The notes beneath the pieces were generated by a model, which saw only the letters and a program-made list of their open reading frames with translations, did no database searches and was not told the DNA's origin. Made by a program: the position numbers and the translations under genes. Source: Ulva prolifera (Eukaryota; Chlorophyta; Ulvophyceae; Ulvales; Ulvaceae). From it: a stretch of DNA of 64,000 nucleotides. Numbering within the stretch: the first letter of the stretch is position 1; each line of letters opens with the position of its first letter. Below are positions 11,223-22,700 of this stretch, in pieces. Location of the stretch: NCBI GenBank assembly GCA_023078555.1, contig CM041196.1, forward strand, positions 2,542,001 through 2,606,000, given 5' to 3'.

Positions 11223-12953
11223 CACACACGGGCCCTGTCACCGCCGATGCAGGATCCCAACAGTTGACCGTGGTAAACACATTCGACTGAGCCCCAATCT
11301 TTGCGGCATACTGTCGCACGCTGCGCATCGATCACAGAAGGCGCCGGCACCTTGGCTGCGGGTTTATGGCTGTCTTCAAGAGCAGGCCGCCCTGCTGCGT
11401 GCGCGCCCGTCCGGTACAGGTGATCTGCCGCTCGAACAAAAATGCTGTGCCGGGTGGGGCTGTCGGGAGGCGTGTCCGCAGGCCGTAGTGGCCGACGCTG
11501 CGTTTCGGGCATACGCTGCGGTGAAGTGGCCACGGTTTCCATCCGCAGTGCAGCCATATCTTCATATATGGCGCTGCACTTCAGAAGGAGCTCGGTGAGG
11601 GTGTTGTCCCGTGGCCTGGCGTGTGTGTCACAAGGTCGAATTCTTGGTCTGTGTGCATCAGGGGATTGAAGGCGGCCGGGCGGGGACATTTCTTCACGCT
11701 GGACATGTCAAGGGGTAATGGTGTGCTGCAGCTGTGTGAGGAGCTCTTCCCGAGTCTTCACACACGCTGTCGTGTTTGCTCCGTCTGCATGTGGCGGGCG
11801 AGCGAGCCCTGTAGCCATGCCGTCCCAGCGCGCCGCAGCATGCAGCTCGTGCCCGCAGCCGTCACATGAAAGGTGCCGGGGCCCCATTGGAATCATTGCT
11901 TGGAGACTGCAACGGGGCCGTCCTCTTTGCGCATCCGACACGCCAGATGAAGCCCCATAGACGCATTTTGTTGCTTTCATCAACAGAACAGACGTTCGGC
12001 GCTCCGGTGGGGCCGCCTTGCAGGTGTGTCCAGCCCATGGTGCAGGGCTCCAGGCCAACATCTTGGTATTTTTTATGCGACCACCCAGCGGAGCCGGTGT
12101 TGATGCATCTGATGGCGTTTTGTGGTGCCTGGCTGTTGCAGTCAGGTTGAGAAGTCATGCATTGTCACGGTCGCTGGGTGCACCTGTGGCACAGTGATGT
12201 GTATCACATACAAGGCGTGTGGCGTGAAAACGAGGACTGGTTCTCAGGGCATTGAATGTCCAGACCGAATGGTGCTCTGGCTGTTGGGCACCCTGGCAAG
12301 CTCATCGCCGTTGTCTTTGAACAGCCCAAGATCGGGTTGCGACTCGCAACTTGCGAGGCGATCGTTTTTCATCACCAGTAGATCAACGCATGCATGCCAG
12401 TCCCTGCCTTTGCGTGATGCCTGCATGACTCAGGTACCTAGCTCTCGTGGTGACGACGCGGCCCTCATCTGACTGATGCCATGCAGTTTTGGTAAAACAT
12501 TCCGCTGCTTGCGACCCTTGTGTCGCGCCTTGATGCGCCGGAGTACCGCCGGAGAGTGTATCATGTGGTCATGTCGAGCGCTTCGATGATTACAAGCAGC
12601 TTCAGCCCAGCTGGGCGCACGCGAGCAGCGGTAGCTGCGCTACCAGGGAGTTGGCGCCAGTGCAGGCGTGCGTCAGGAGCATATACGGCAAGGATGACTG
12701 TGGTAACGACACCACAAAGATGACACGCAGAATTGAGCCCATGGACGATACGAGGCTTGACGCAGGCATCGCTGCAGACTGCGGCAGTCCTGATAGACTT
12801 TCTGATGCAGATGGCCAGCGTAGGACGTGAACGGGGGGACGCCGTGGGCGGTGGATGCCGCGGATCTGGTGGGCATTGTTTCGGGTCAATGAGTAGACCG
12901 GCGCTACGCCATCGCCACGGCGCGACGAGGAGACTGACATTGTGTCGCATCAT
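11219..12953 (-). CDS. Possible multi-exon gene, unresolved
   Basis: Several minus-strand segments look like exons. One at about 12420-12285 follows GTCATGCAG and reads ASRKGRDWHACVDLLVMKND then GLFKDNGDELAR before a GTGCCC donor. One near 12055-11930 reads VCSVDESNKMRLWGFIW or, in another frame, CDGCGHELHAAARWDGMATG. One near 11640-11400 reads TLTELLLKCSAIYEDMAALR. A possible first exon starts MSVSSSRRGDGVAP near 12940. I could not join them with conserved phase and do not recognise a family. This could be one gene, two genes or a decayed one. Confidence 0.2.
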
Positions 12954-13156
12954 CCAACGTCGTTGGAAACCGTTTCTACTGGAGCACGAACTGAATTTAA
13001 CAATTAAGCATACCTCAAAACGGACGATGAAGGAAAGTCAGTGCATTGCGCTAAACCAATGTCAATTGATGTAGTTTTATCACAAACGGCACTGAACACG
13101 TCAGCCTTGCAGAGGAAAGACGTATCGATCACCTCTGATTGACAGAACGTGGCAAT

Positions 13157-13965
13157 ATGGGCGCTTCAGGATCGCGCTCTTCCAACGGGCAACACAAGCC
13201 TGTCGAGGCTGTTCCCGGCCAGTTCGTGATCATCATTACAGCTCCTCCAGGCGTAGGAAAGGAGGAGCTTATGGGAACATTCATTTCCGACAATGTGGAC
13301 CGCATAGCTTACGTAGCCAGGATAGGCGCTGTGCGTGCGACACAGCCCGTATGCTCCTATCCCTTTGAACGCCCGTCCACTCTGCCCGTTCCAGCCTACA
13401 GCATGTCATTGCTTGTAAATACCCCAGCTGAAACACGCATGTCAACTCTTGTGTCCCTACAGACCATGCTGACTCTCTCTTGTGCCTGCTTGCAGTACTG
13501 CTTCACAATGCGCAATCGCTGAGCGGTGCAAATATGCCACCTGGCTTGCAGGGTCTTCTATACTTCTACGAGAGCGCGTCTGATGTCGCTGTGGAGCCGT
13601 CGCTGGATAATAGCTATTCCACGATCCTGCAAGCCATGCAAGCTGCACTGCAGGACGGAAAATCGGTCGTGGTCGACGTTGATTCGACAGGTGCTCGTGC
13701 GCTACGCCAAGCAAACGTCCCTGGAGTCTACGTCTTTCTACTACCTGATAGCATGGAATCTGTACGGCGCAATATTGAAGGGACTCTAGGAGGAGACACA
13801 CAGGAGACAATAGACCGTGCAGTGGCAGCTGCTGAAAAAGAAATCATGGCCGTGGATGAGACTGATCTATATGATTACGCCGTTCCGAATGATAGCAATA
13901 CCGGAGCTCTGCAGCAACTGGGAGTAGTCGCCGACGAACATGGGCATGTAGCAGACGAGGTGTGA
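13157..13965 (+). CDS. Divergent guanylate-kinase-like protein
   Basis: Two exons (13157-13330, 13552-13965) join in phase 0, giving 195 residues. The N-terminus MGASGSRSSNGQ fits the N-myristoylation consensus (Gly2, Ser6). A beta-strand and P-loop follow: GQFVIIITAPPGVGKEELMG. Further on come LQDGKSVVVDVDSTGARALR (the guanylate-kinase 'DIDxQGxxxV' strand), VYVFLLPDSMESVRRNIEGT (the 'IFIxPPSxExLxxRLxxRG' segment) and a C-terminal LYDYAVPND matching the family's YDxVVxND. The Ser/Thr that should follow the P-loop lysine is Glu. The GMP-binding segment with the TTRxPR motif is absent, with only about 20 residues between P-loop helix and the NSYSTI segment (normally NYYGT). A missed mini-exon in the 221 bp intron is possible. 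As read, it is probably not an active GMP kinase. Confidence 0.65.
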
Positions 13966-14619
13966 TGCCTCCCTCTGTCCCGACTACTTTGCACCATCTT
14001 GCACCACGCAGTGTGTGCCATGCTGAAGCACCGCAGCCATAGCTCACTGATGAGGGCTTGTGGCAGCCCTCCTCTGCGGGCGGTGGACAGCACCAGTGGC
14101 CAGCTGTGTCAGCAGTGCAGCAGCGTGCATGTCGAGCCCGCTTGTGCGATGAGACCTGCATGGCGACCTCCAAGGAGCTGGCCGTGATTGCAGTGCAGGC
14201 CATTTCCATGCAGCATTTCCTATTCCCATTGCAGTGTTTGCCAATGTGTTAAATGCCCTATGACTTGTGTATGGTCATCTGAAAGGGGTCTCGATGTAGT
14301 TTATCACTGTGGTCCCACATCTCCAGAGTCGTCAAGATCCGAGACGGACAGGGCTAGCCATTCCAAGTATACTCTACATCACTTAACTCTGCAGGCATGC
14401 GTTGCGGCATAGCCGCATGTCGTCTGCAGTGTGTGTTGGATTTTTATTTTTTGGTATATTCCACGGTCGCGGTGATGATGGGGCGGGGTGCGGACCGTGG
14501 TTCCGCCCAATCGTCGCTGCGCCGGAGGCCAGCCAGAACACCTCCCCTCCACCCCTTCTGTAGCAGAGCCGTTCCACCGCGTACGCAGCCGTGTAGCAGA
14601 GCATGCGCTGTGGCTGCAG

Positions 14620-14967
14620 GTGCTGGCGCTGGAGAGCTACCAGCAGTACCCCCGCAGCCCGGCCCCGCTGCCCCGGCTCGCCGAGCGTCCCGCCTCGCCG
14701 CGGCTGTCGGTCCGGTCGGAGAAGCAGCGCCTGCGCTCGCCCGCCGCGGCGCCGAACGGGCGCCACGAAGGCGGCGCCGCGACTGCCAGCAGTGACACCA
14801 GCCTGACGCCCGGCCGGGCCATCGCGCTCGGCAGCAAGGCCGATCCCAGGCAGCATGAGGCAGGTGCTGGCACTGCCGCTGCACTCGGTGTTTGGTGCAC
14901 TAACCCTTTCTGCAGAAGTGCTGTCACACAGCACATCTGGTCTCATTCAGTAACATTCAGTCGATAA
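14620..14967 (+). CDS. Orphan GC-rich exon
   Basis: After a CTGCAG acceptor the frame VLALESYQQYPRSPAPLP continues for about 80 codons through PASPRLSVRSEKQRLRSP and TASSDTSLTPGRAIALGSK, with nearly every codon ending in G or C, the mark of real exons here. It either splices at GTGCTG (14864) or runs on to a stop at 14967. The product is Pro/Ser/Arg-rich and probably disordered. No family recognised. The overlapping minus-strand frames lack the same codon bias. First exon and partner exons are not identified. Confidence 0.35.
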   Translation: MLALESYQQYPRSPAPLPRLAERPASPRLSVRSEKQRLRSPAAAPNGRHEGGAATASSDTSLTPGRAIALGSKADPRQHEAGAGTAAALGVWCTNPFCRSAVTQHIWSHSVTFSR

Positions 14968-15108
14968 ACGTGGCCAGTCGCCACATGCAGATGGGTATGT
15001 ATAGTACACTTCCCCTGTAGACACATGCATGCCGCCTTTACGCGCTGGCGCCATGGCACACCCCCTTGTCGGTGTTTCAGAAGCGACCGGTAGGAGGGGT
15101 CGTCCACC

Positions 15109-16310
15109 ATGAGTGGCAGGGTAGGACGCGGTGCAGGCGAGCTGCCGATCCCGGAAGGCATGGAGCGCTGGGACGGGGCGGTCGCGGTCGTCACCGGCGC
15201 GGCCTCCGGTGTCGGCTGGGCGGTGTGCGAGGCACTCAGCGCAGCCGGCATGCGCGTCGTCGCCGCCGCGCCCCGCAAGGACCGCCTGCAGGCCCTCCAG
15301 GAGGCGGTGCTCGCCCGCGGCGCCGGCGGCGACACGTTCCTGCCGGTCATGTGCAACGTCGCGCGCGAGGAGGAGGTGCGCGCGCTCTTCTCGATCGCGG
15401 CCAAGACGTTCCCCGGCAAGCCGGTGGCGGTGCTCGTGACGGCCGCGGCGGAGCGGCCGCCGGCCGGGGGGCAGCTGCTCGACGGCAGCTCCAAGGCGTG
15501 GGTGGAGATGATGAGCACGAACGTGCTGGCGGCGGGGATGTGCTGCCGGGAGGCGTGCGCGAGCATGCAGCGCGGCGGGCACCGCGGCCATATCGTGCTC
15601 GTCGGCGGGCCGGTCGGTGCGGCTTCCTGGCGTATGTCTCCTGTGGTGGCAGAGGCTTGAACTTAAGGGGGGGGGGGGGGGGGGGCATCCCCAAGTGCCG
15701 CTGTCGGCCTGCCTGCATGCATGTGCAGTGATAACTTTGCTCGTCTTGGCCTGTGTGTACATTTCACATTGCAAGGGCACGCCCGCGCGACCACTGGCGG
15801 CTGTGGTCGCCATGCATGCCACCTGAGCAGCGCACACACCGCATGGCCCGTCACTAGCACACACAGGCGCGCCGCAGTTCTGCGACGGCTCTCCGATCGA
15901 GCTGCTCCGATTCCCATGCGGGGGCGAATGCGCACCGGTGGGCTTCTCAGTGTGCCCCTGTAGCCACAGCTCACACGCATCGACCACAAAGCTGACACCG
16001 CGCCGCGCCGCTGTATGCAGGGGCCCCGGCGGGCACAGACACGTTCTACAGCGCGACGCAGTGGGCACTGAAGGGCCTCGCCGCCGGCCTGCGCCTGGAG
16101 GCGCGGGAGGCTGGGCTGCCACTCAAGGTGTCCCTCCTCACCCCCGGCGCCGTTGAGGAACCGGCCGTGGAGTCGCGCGGCGCGGTCGGCAGCGCACGCG
16201 CGCAGCTGACGCCCGCCGACGTCGCCGGCACGCTGCTGAGCGTGCTGGCACAGCCACGGTATGTAGACGTGAGTGAGGTGACTGTCCGGCATGTGGACGA
16301 GGCGGCGTGA
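15109..16310 (+). CDS. Short-chain dehydrogenase/reductase-like protein with degenerate active site
   Basis: Two exons (15109-15631, 16021-16310) give 270 residues. The ATG lies in a strong context (CCACCATGAG) and an in-frame TAG precedes it. The NAD(P)-binding turn is intact: VTGAASGVGWAVCEALSAAG, the TGxxxGxG motif. Next come VMCNVAREEEV (usual Asp-Val is Asn-Val) and AVLVTAAAE in place of NNAG. The helix-4 Asn is kept (MSTNVLAAG). The strand that normally ends in the catalytic Ser reads HIVLVGGPVGA, with Gly there. The catalytic Tyr is present in FYSATQWALKGLAAGL, but the YxxxK lysine is Gln. The C-terminal part (KVSLLTPGAVEEPAVES, then a Thr/Pro-rich segment and a short amphipathic tail) keeps the usual PGxV turn. 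It is therefore a classical SDR fold that probably binds nucleotide but may not catalyse normal carbonyl reduction. Confidence 0.8.
15667..15686. repeat. Poly(G) tract in the SDR intron
   Basis: An uninterrupted run of about 20 G, starting 36 bp after the 5' splice site of the SDR intron. Confidence 0.85.
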
Positions 16311-17645
16311 CTGGCGAACTCGCGTTCGGATGCGCAGCGAGCCGGGACGCGCAAGCGCTTGAGGCCTCGTCCGGAAGCGCCGTCGGGTCACGCTGGCGGC
16401 CGCGTGGCAGCGCTAGATGCTGTCCTCGCGGGCGTGCAAGGCGCCTGTGCTTTACAGGATGATGAGCATGCGGTCAGGGCGATTGGATGGAGCCTTTGGC
16501 ACCTGTCGGGCCGCTGTGTCAGCAGCTGTCGCGGCCAGGGTCGGGCCGGGCGGCCCGGCGATGTAGAGCACCCTGTGCGGTGTCAGTCAATTTGAGAACT
16601 GAACAAGCGGAGCCGAACAGCGGTGCAGTACCGCGTAGAGCACCTGGCGGGCATGCCCAGGGGCGCCAGGGTGTGAGATGACATGAGGGCAGGCAGCGGC
16701 TCGCAATTGCAACGCCGGGCGTGCGCGGCCATGTGCCCGCTTTTGAATTTTGATGTGCGTGATCATGGGCTGCTGATAGCTCTGCCGGCGGCGTCGCTGC
16801 GGGCAGCGGTCGGGCTGACCGAGAGCCGAGAGCGCACATGTGCCATTCAGACAGGTGTTGTCAGGACATATGAGCCCGATCCTCGGCTCTCCCTGCGCAC
16901 CAGGAAACACTCTCTGGCGTGTTGTGCCAGCGGGCACGGTGCGCTTTCCTGGTGGGCCTGCTGAAGTCGTTTTCCTTCCTTGTGTGGCACAGGAGCGCGC
17001 TGCTGCCTGGTGTGTGTATTGCCAGGAGGAAGGCACAATGGATGGCATGTGTGACCACAGGCTTGCACCATGACCATGGCTCCTTGTGGGGGGTATGGCG
17101 GGTTGACCGCCTGGATTGGGATTTTCACTAGATGCCGTGTATGGCAGATGGTACTGGGTGTAACACTGCATACCGACCCAGGTTTGTCCAGTATGGCCAA
17201 GTGCCTCACAGCATTGCTGCCAGGCTTGCGTGGCCACAAGAGGCTTGCGGTTGCAGCCCCGGTAATGTGATTATTGGAACCACACTCTGGCAATCTGACT
17301 GTTAGCATTTCGCTCTCTCCGCTTTGTGATTGTGAGTGTCGCTGCATGCGGCAACATCAGTACAGGCGTGCACATGACTGAATCGACCATTTAGACTGGT
17401 CCTCATTGGCGTGCACAGTGACCTTGCAGGCCTAGCTCAGCCTGCAGTGCCCACGAGTCAAAGGCTGAGGCATTTCCAACGAGAATCTCTGCCTTCTACT
17501 TTGATGCCCAGGCGTTGCCGCTACTGTAGAGCGCATGCTGATGTGGACTGATGTGCTTGCGGCTTGCTCATCAGCAGCCGGTCTTCATGTGCGGTGCGGC
17601 GCCGACACGCATGCGTTGCTCACACGACACACAGCACACTCCCCG
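16311..17645. other. Intergenic, nothing recognised
   Basis: Open frames on both strands are short or lack codon bias. It separates the plus-strand SDR gene from the minus-strand nucleoredoxin-like gene, so it should hold both 3' ends. Confidence 0.45.
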
Positions 17646-17650
17646 TGTAA

Positions 17651-17727
17651 ATTAAAGTAAATCTGAATTTACTGAGCCGTATCCTATTGGACATTGACAA
17701 CTCCGAGTTAACGGGACCACATATGCC
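17651..17727 (+). repeat. Dispersed repeat, family A, copy 2
   Basis: Shares AAAGTAAATCTGAA at one end and ACCACATATGCCG at the other with copies at 2946 and 39667. It contains TTGGACATTGACAACTCCGA without change in all copies. Confidence 0.8.
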
Positions 17728-17826
17728 GTGTTGGCAGTTCACACAGCAGTTGCGCCGGGCTTATTGCAGCAACATACACCAGATGGAGCATCAGCGGTCT
17801 GCCACACTGGTGACAACAATATACAG

Positions 17827-18579
17827 TCAATCATCCTTGCCGCCCCTGCCCTCAAAATAGTAGCGGAAGACGTAGTAAATCAGGAGCAGGGCAAGCAATG
17901 GGACCCACAAGCCAAATGGCGCAGCTTGCTGGGTCTGCCCTTCCCACGGAAATTCATTTCCTTCGGGGTCTTTTCGCAGGCATGCAACTCCGTTAGAAGT
18001 CATCAGCTTCCCTTCTGGGCTGATGATGAACAACGTGGGGATACTCATCACTGACACCTTCTGAGCAAGATTTTGGCACATCTTCAGCTGCTGTGGCGCA
18101 AGCCAAGGCATAGATGCAAAGTAGTCCTGCATTCAACGGAACGTGTAGCATTCATAGAATTGTATGGGTACCAGGCGACGGTCATACTCACTCATGCATG
18201 GCCCAGCCACTCACTGCGAAAGTGATGTTGCTTCAGTACGTTCGGTCCGGCACGCGCACGGTCAACGCAGAGGAGAGAAACATGCGTTGAATTCTGGTTG
18301 TGTTCGGTCCAGGCTCATGAAGATGATCTCAAACTGGTGCTTGCCGGACTTCTTCCATTCCTCGTAGCTCTTCCGCAGAACTGGCGTAAACATCTTGCAC
18401 GGCCCACACCACTTCGCCGAGAAATACAGTCCGATATACTTGCCAGAGCATGAAGATGTCGGCACAACCTCAGTTTTCCCTGTGGCATTGCTGAGAACTT
18501 CCTGTCCGACAGTGCACTCGAGCCATGACACTCCTGAGCTGGTGTCCAGGGACTCGATAAACTTATCGAAAGCTGACAT
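17827..18579 (-). CDS. Tail-anchored nucleoredoxin/tryparedoxin-like protein
   Basis: Two exons (18579-18286, 18126-17827) give 197 residues from MSAFDKFIESLDTSSG. The thioredoxin fold is clear: KYIGLYFSAKWCGPCKMFTP with the WCGPC redox motif, FEIIFMSLDRTQPEF, then YFASMPWLAPQQ, the characteristic MPWLA motif of nucleoredoxins and tryparedoxins, then SIPTLFIISPEGKLMT with the cis-Pro, and DPEGNEFPW. A single hydrophobic helix (FGLWVPLLALLLIYYVF) and a short charged tail end the protein. This suggests tail anchoring with the redox domain in the cytosol, unusual for the family. The splice keeps phase only if the intron starts GCATGT, making it a GC-AG intron; using the nearby GT would create a stop. 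Likely role: thiol-disulfide exchange at an organelle surface (inference). Confidence 0.88.
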
Positions 18580-18599
18580 CGTGGACAGCAGGACTTGAG

Positions 18600-19706
18600 A
18601 CTAGTCGAAGACGTCTACTGATCACAGCCGAAGCGCAACGGCTTGGCTTATGCTCGCCCTTGCAGGAATACGTACAGCGCAATGGCCGGACCTTGAAATC
18701 TGCCGGAAGCGACGGTCACACTCACGCACATGTCAACCATGCGAAAGTACAATTGTACTTCTCAGTGCATGGGTGTTACGTTCATAACGTTTCCGGTGAG
18801 CTGTTCAACACAACATTTATCCATGCATGCGTCTCAATGCCAACTGAACTGCGGCCAGATTCAGCAGAATAAAGCGCTGCCCTGTAGCCAATAAGCGACA
18901 AGCACCTTTCAAAGTTATTGCTACATATCACACGGTACCCAATTTCCTCCTACGTGGCCATAGGCCAAGCAAGGTGCAAGGGGCTGCCCTAGTGTGCCAC
19001 CCGCCCCTGGGACCCGCACGCGCAAGCACTCGACCACCGTATAGAATTCTGCTGCTAAAGCAGTGCAGGCGCCTTTCGCGAGCAGCATCCAACCACCGAA
19101 GCGGACCACGCTGACGCAGCGGGCAACACCACAAGCATATCAAAACACCCACTGCTCAGGGCCACTTGTCGGAAGAGTACCCCGCCTACCAAAAAAGAGT
19201 CTCCCCATCCAGACATTATGCTCAACATATATCCTCCCCTTCCACCTCGGCCCCTAGTCAGCTGCAATGCAGGCAGCATTCCTGAGCCATCTCCTGGGCC
19301 ATCCCGAGTACACCTTGACATCACCTTTGCCCCCCCCCCCCCCCCCCCCCAGCGTGCACCTCCGCGACACACACAGGTCTACACAGCATAGCACGCACAG
19401 CATGCACAGTTCTCTACTACCTATATCCGCCTCCTCCACGGGACGCCATTGTTTGTTGAGCTGTCATTTCACTTGCAGCATCCATCACCATTCAAATACA
19501 TCGGCACACCTATCGAATACATCGGCACGTCTACTTCGCAGAGTCCCCTTGGTCGCGGCCGGGTCGCCAGCGGCGCAGCAGAGGCACCCTTGTAGCCGCA
19601 CACACACGCAGGTGCGGCTTCCCGGTGTGCAATCCACTCTCTGCAGCAGGGACAGATGCCAAGGCCCTCAAAGGCGCCCCTGTGGCCACACACATCCGAG
19701 CACAGC
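18600..19706. other. Intergenic with a poly(C) tract
   Basis: No coding signal. It contains the probable promoter of the nucleoredoxin-like gene at its left end and a run of about 24 C at 19327-19350. The diacylglycerol kinase gene ends at its right border. Confidence 0.45.
19327..19350. repeat. Poly(C) tract
   Basis: An uninterrupted run of C on the plus strand, about 24 bases, in the region downstream of the diacylglycerol kinase gene. Confidence 0.85.
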
Positions 19707-22700
19707 TTAGCGACCGTAATCCACCGACTGCAGCACAGACTGAGGCCCAGGCACACGCATTGCCGCTGCCGCTTCGCTCTCCGACTCAGTCGCCCGCATC
19801 TGCTCCTCCTGGGCATCTTCAAACGCGCCCGTGTCTCCGGACGCAGCGGCCCCGGACGTCCCCGCTCCCTCACCGCCCTCCGCGACCGCGGACGGCTCCG
19901 ACATGTCGGCCTTGTACGCGGCGCCGTCTCCAACGTCCATGTGTGGGGGGTCGCACGCGGCGGCGGCGGCGGGCGGGCTCGTACCACTCATGTCCGGACT
20001 CGCAGCCTCCTCCGACGCCGGCTGTTGCGGCACCGGCGTCGGGAGCTCGGAGCCGTTGGAGCGCGAGGCCCCATGCGACGCCGCCGCCATCTCCGGCGCC
20101 GGCAGCCGTGCCACCGCCGCGGCCGCGCCGTTCGTCGCCGCCGCCGTCTCAAGCACGAGCATGCGCTGCTTTGCGCTCTCGTCGACCGGTGCGACTGCGC
20201 CCCCTGTGGACACATATGGCCGTGTGCTTCGTGCATGCATACACACCATGCATGAGGGTCATGCATGCGGATCAATCATAGCTCACGCTGATGGCCCGGA
20301 GGCCTGCGGACGCGCACCCTTCGAGGCGCTGTGGTGCTTCTTGTGGGACGCCTTGATCGCGGCGAGCTTGTCGAGGTGCTGGGCCTCGGCGGCGGCGGCG
20401 GTTGCGGTGGTGGTGGAGGACTTGTTGCCGGTGCCGGGCCGCACGAGCAGTTGCGACTTGCCCGCGTACTCCAGGGCGATCTGCGCGGGAGGCCCCTCGT
20501 CATTGTTGTGGCACCGACCGCATGCTGTGGCCGCGTACGGCATCGAATTGGTCAGTAAGACATGAGTGTACTCTGCTGAGGCGGCACTGACTGCATCTGC
20601 AGGAGTCGCTACCAGGATCACACACATACGGCCGAGAGGGGGCTGATCTGGTGAGCGTGAGTGGGGCATGCAGGGGATGTTGGTGTGGACAAGCGAGGGG
20701 GCCTGGAAGGGTCGCCATGGGCACCCGAAGCGCGCAGGTTGGGGGAAGTCACAGACGCCGCATGCTGTGCCACGTGGAAGGGCCGGGGTCAAGGGGGATG
20801 CCGAATCAGGACAGCGGCTCATTCGAAACACGCACACTATGTAGCAGGGAGCAAGGGGGAGCGAGGGGGGCAGCAGCCGCACCACCATCTCGTCGCCGGT
20901 GTTGTAGTCGGGTACGTCCTGCTTCCACGGCTCACCGTCGAGCTGCAGGTACGCGCGGCTCATGCCGTTCTTGCGCGTCCGGCGCTGCTCGTCAGAGCCG
21001 CGCACGTGCACGCGCACTCCGCGCGCCTGTGCGAGCCGCACGCCGTGCGCCGCCCCCGACATCACCGCGCCCGCGTGGAACCCCGACTTGAAGCCGACCA
21101 CCTCGATCAGGCCGTCGTTGTTCGCGGGCTTGACGAAGCCCGCCTCCTGCGCCTGCACGCGCCCGCTGCCTGTTATCCACACAGCACGGCCCAGCATGCA
21201 CAGCACGCTACCCTTTCTGGTCCTCCTGCCTGCTGGCGAGCTTCTGTACCAGGCCCACGCAGCGCAATCTACAGCTATAAACAGCACGGCAGCCGGGGCC
21301 CATCCACCACTTGCTCCCATTCTTTGCATGCACCCGTCAGAATGACGGTGCAGAGCAGCAGGGGAGCAAGACGGAGTGCCGGTGCATGCAAAGCACGCGC
21401 AGCACGCACCGCAGTGTCGTGGTCGCCCCAGAGGTCGCGGCCGCCGCCGTAGGACTGCAGGTTGAGGAGGACAATGGCCTGGACGGAGGCGATGACCTCG
21501 ACGTCCCGCCACTCGCCGCCGTCGGCGTCGAGCACCTCCAGCCGCATGCGCTTGCTCAGTGGCTCCGCGCCGCAGAACCAGCCCGAGGCGCATGAGAAGT
21601 AGCCGTACCAGGCCTGGTTGGCGGCGCGGCTGAAGGCGAGCGCCGGCTTTGTCTCGCGCAGGTGGTGGAAGCCGAAGGCGGACTTCGCGTCCATGCCGAT
21701 CGAGACGTAGTTCCATGACTCTGCGGAAAACGCCGTCGCGTCCTGCGCGTGGCACCACGGCGTGAGCGTGCAAAACTGGCGACAGGGCCGGAGGTGGCGT
21801 GAGCTGATATGAGATGCGGTCACACCGTAGCCTGGGGTGGTGTGAACGGAGGGATCCTGCCACCGGGCCTGAAATGGCTCGAGTGCTCTCGCACTCCCGT
21901 CCACAGATCCACTCAGGCAGCAGTTGCGCCACGCCCCGTCTCATGTGTGCCCGTCCATGTGCATGCATGCGCGCGCCGGTTGCCCCGCACTCCAGCTGAG
22001 CCAGGCCGCACCTCCGCCGTGCCCTCAGCCACAAAGCCATAGGGTTTCTTGCGCGTGAAGTAGCCGGGCCCGGGCGCCGTGATGGTGAGCCGCCAGCGGT
22101 CGAGCGTCGTGGCGGCGGCGGCGCCGAACCAGCCCAGCGTGCGGTGCAGCGCCTCGTGGTCTTTGATCCACTTCTTCTCAAACATGCCCCCCCAGCCGAA
22201 GGAGCGCGCGAGGTCGTTGCCGGTGCCCAGCGGCACCACAGCCACCGGCGGCGCGGGATCCAGCCCGAGCCGTCCGATCGTCTGCACCACACCCGCCATC
22301 CTGCTGTGCGCGCTGGGCATGCTGTGACATGCTGGCGCCACAGCACACCGCACCCCGGAGGGGTTTCATGGCGGCTTTGGCAGTCGCTGAGAGGTAGCCG
22401 ATTCATACTCCATGCATGCGGTAACATCACCCGACATGCATTCTGCGGACCGGGCCTGCTGCGCCTCCACCATGCTCCGTGCCGCCCAAGCAATATGCCA
22501 TTAGTCACGACTGGAAGTTTGGGGGGGGGGGTCGCGCCTGAAGCACCCAGGCCACGGTGCCGTCGCCGCCGCAGGCGACGATGCGCAGCTGCTGCCGCAT
22601 GTGCAGCGCGTCGAGCTCCCGCGTCTCGGCGATCTTGTCGAGGTTGGCGTACACCTGCCGCAGCACCTTGTCGGGCTTGTACGCGCCGAGGTCAAACACC

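Noticed and set aside
14383..14946. 187-codon minus-strand frame opposite the orphan exon
   Set aside because: Its codons end mostly in positions dictated by the plus-strand exon, whose own third positions are nearly all G/C; the minus frame is the shadow.
20651..21452. 263-codon plus-strand frame across the diacylglycerol kinase exons
   Set aside because: A shadow of conserved kinase exons on the minus strand, spanning their introns.
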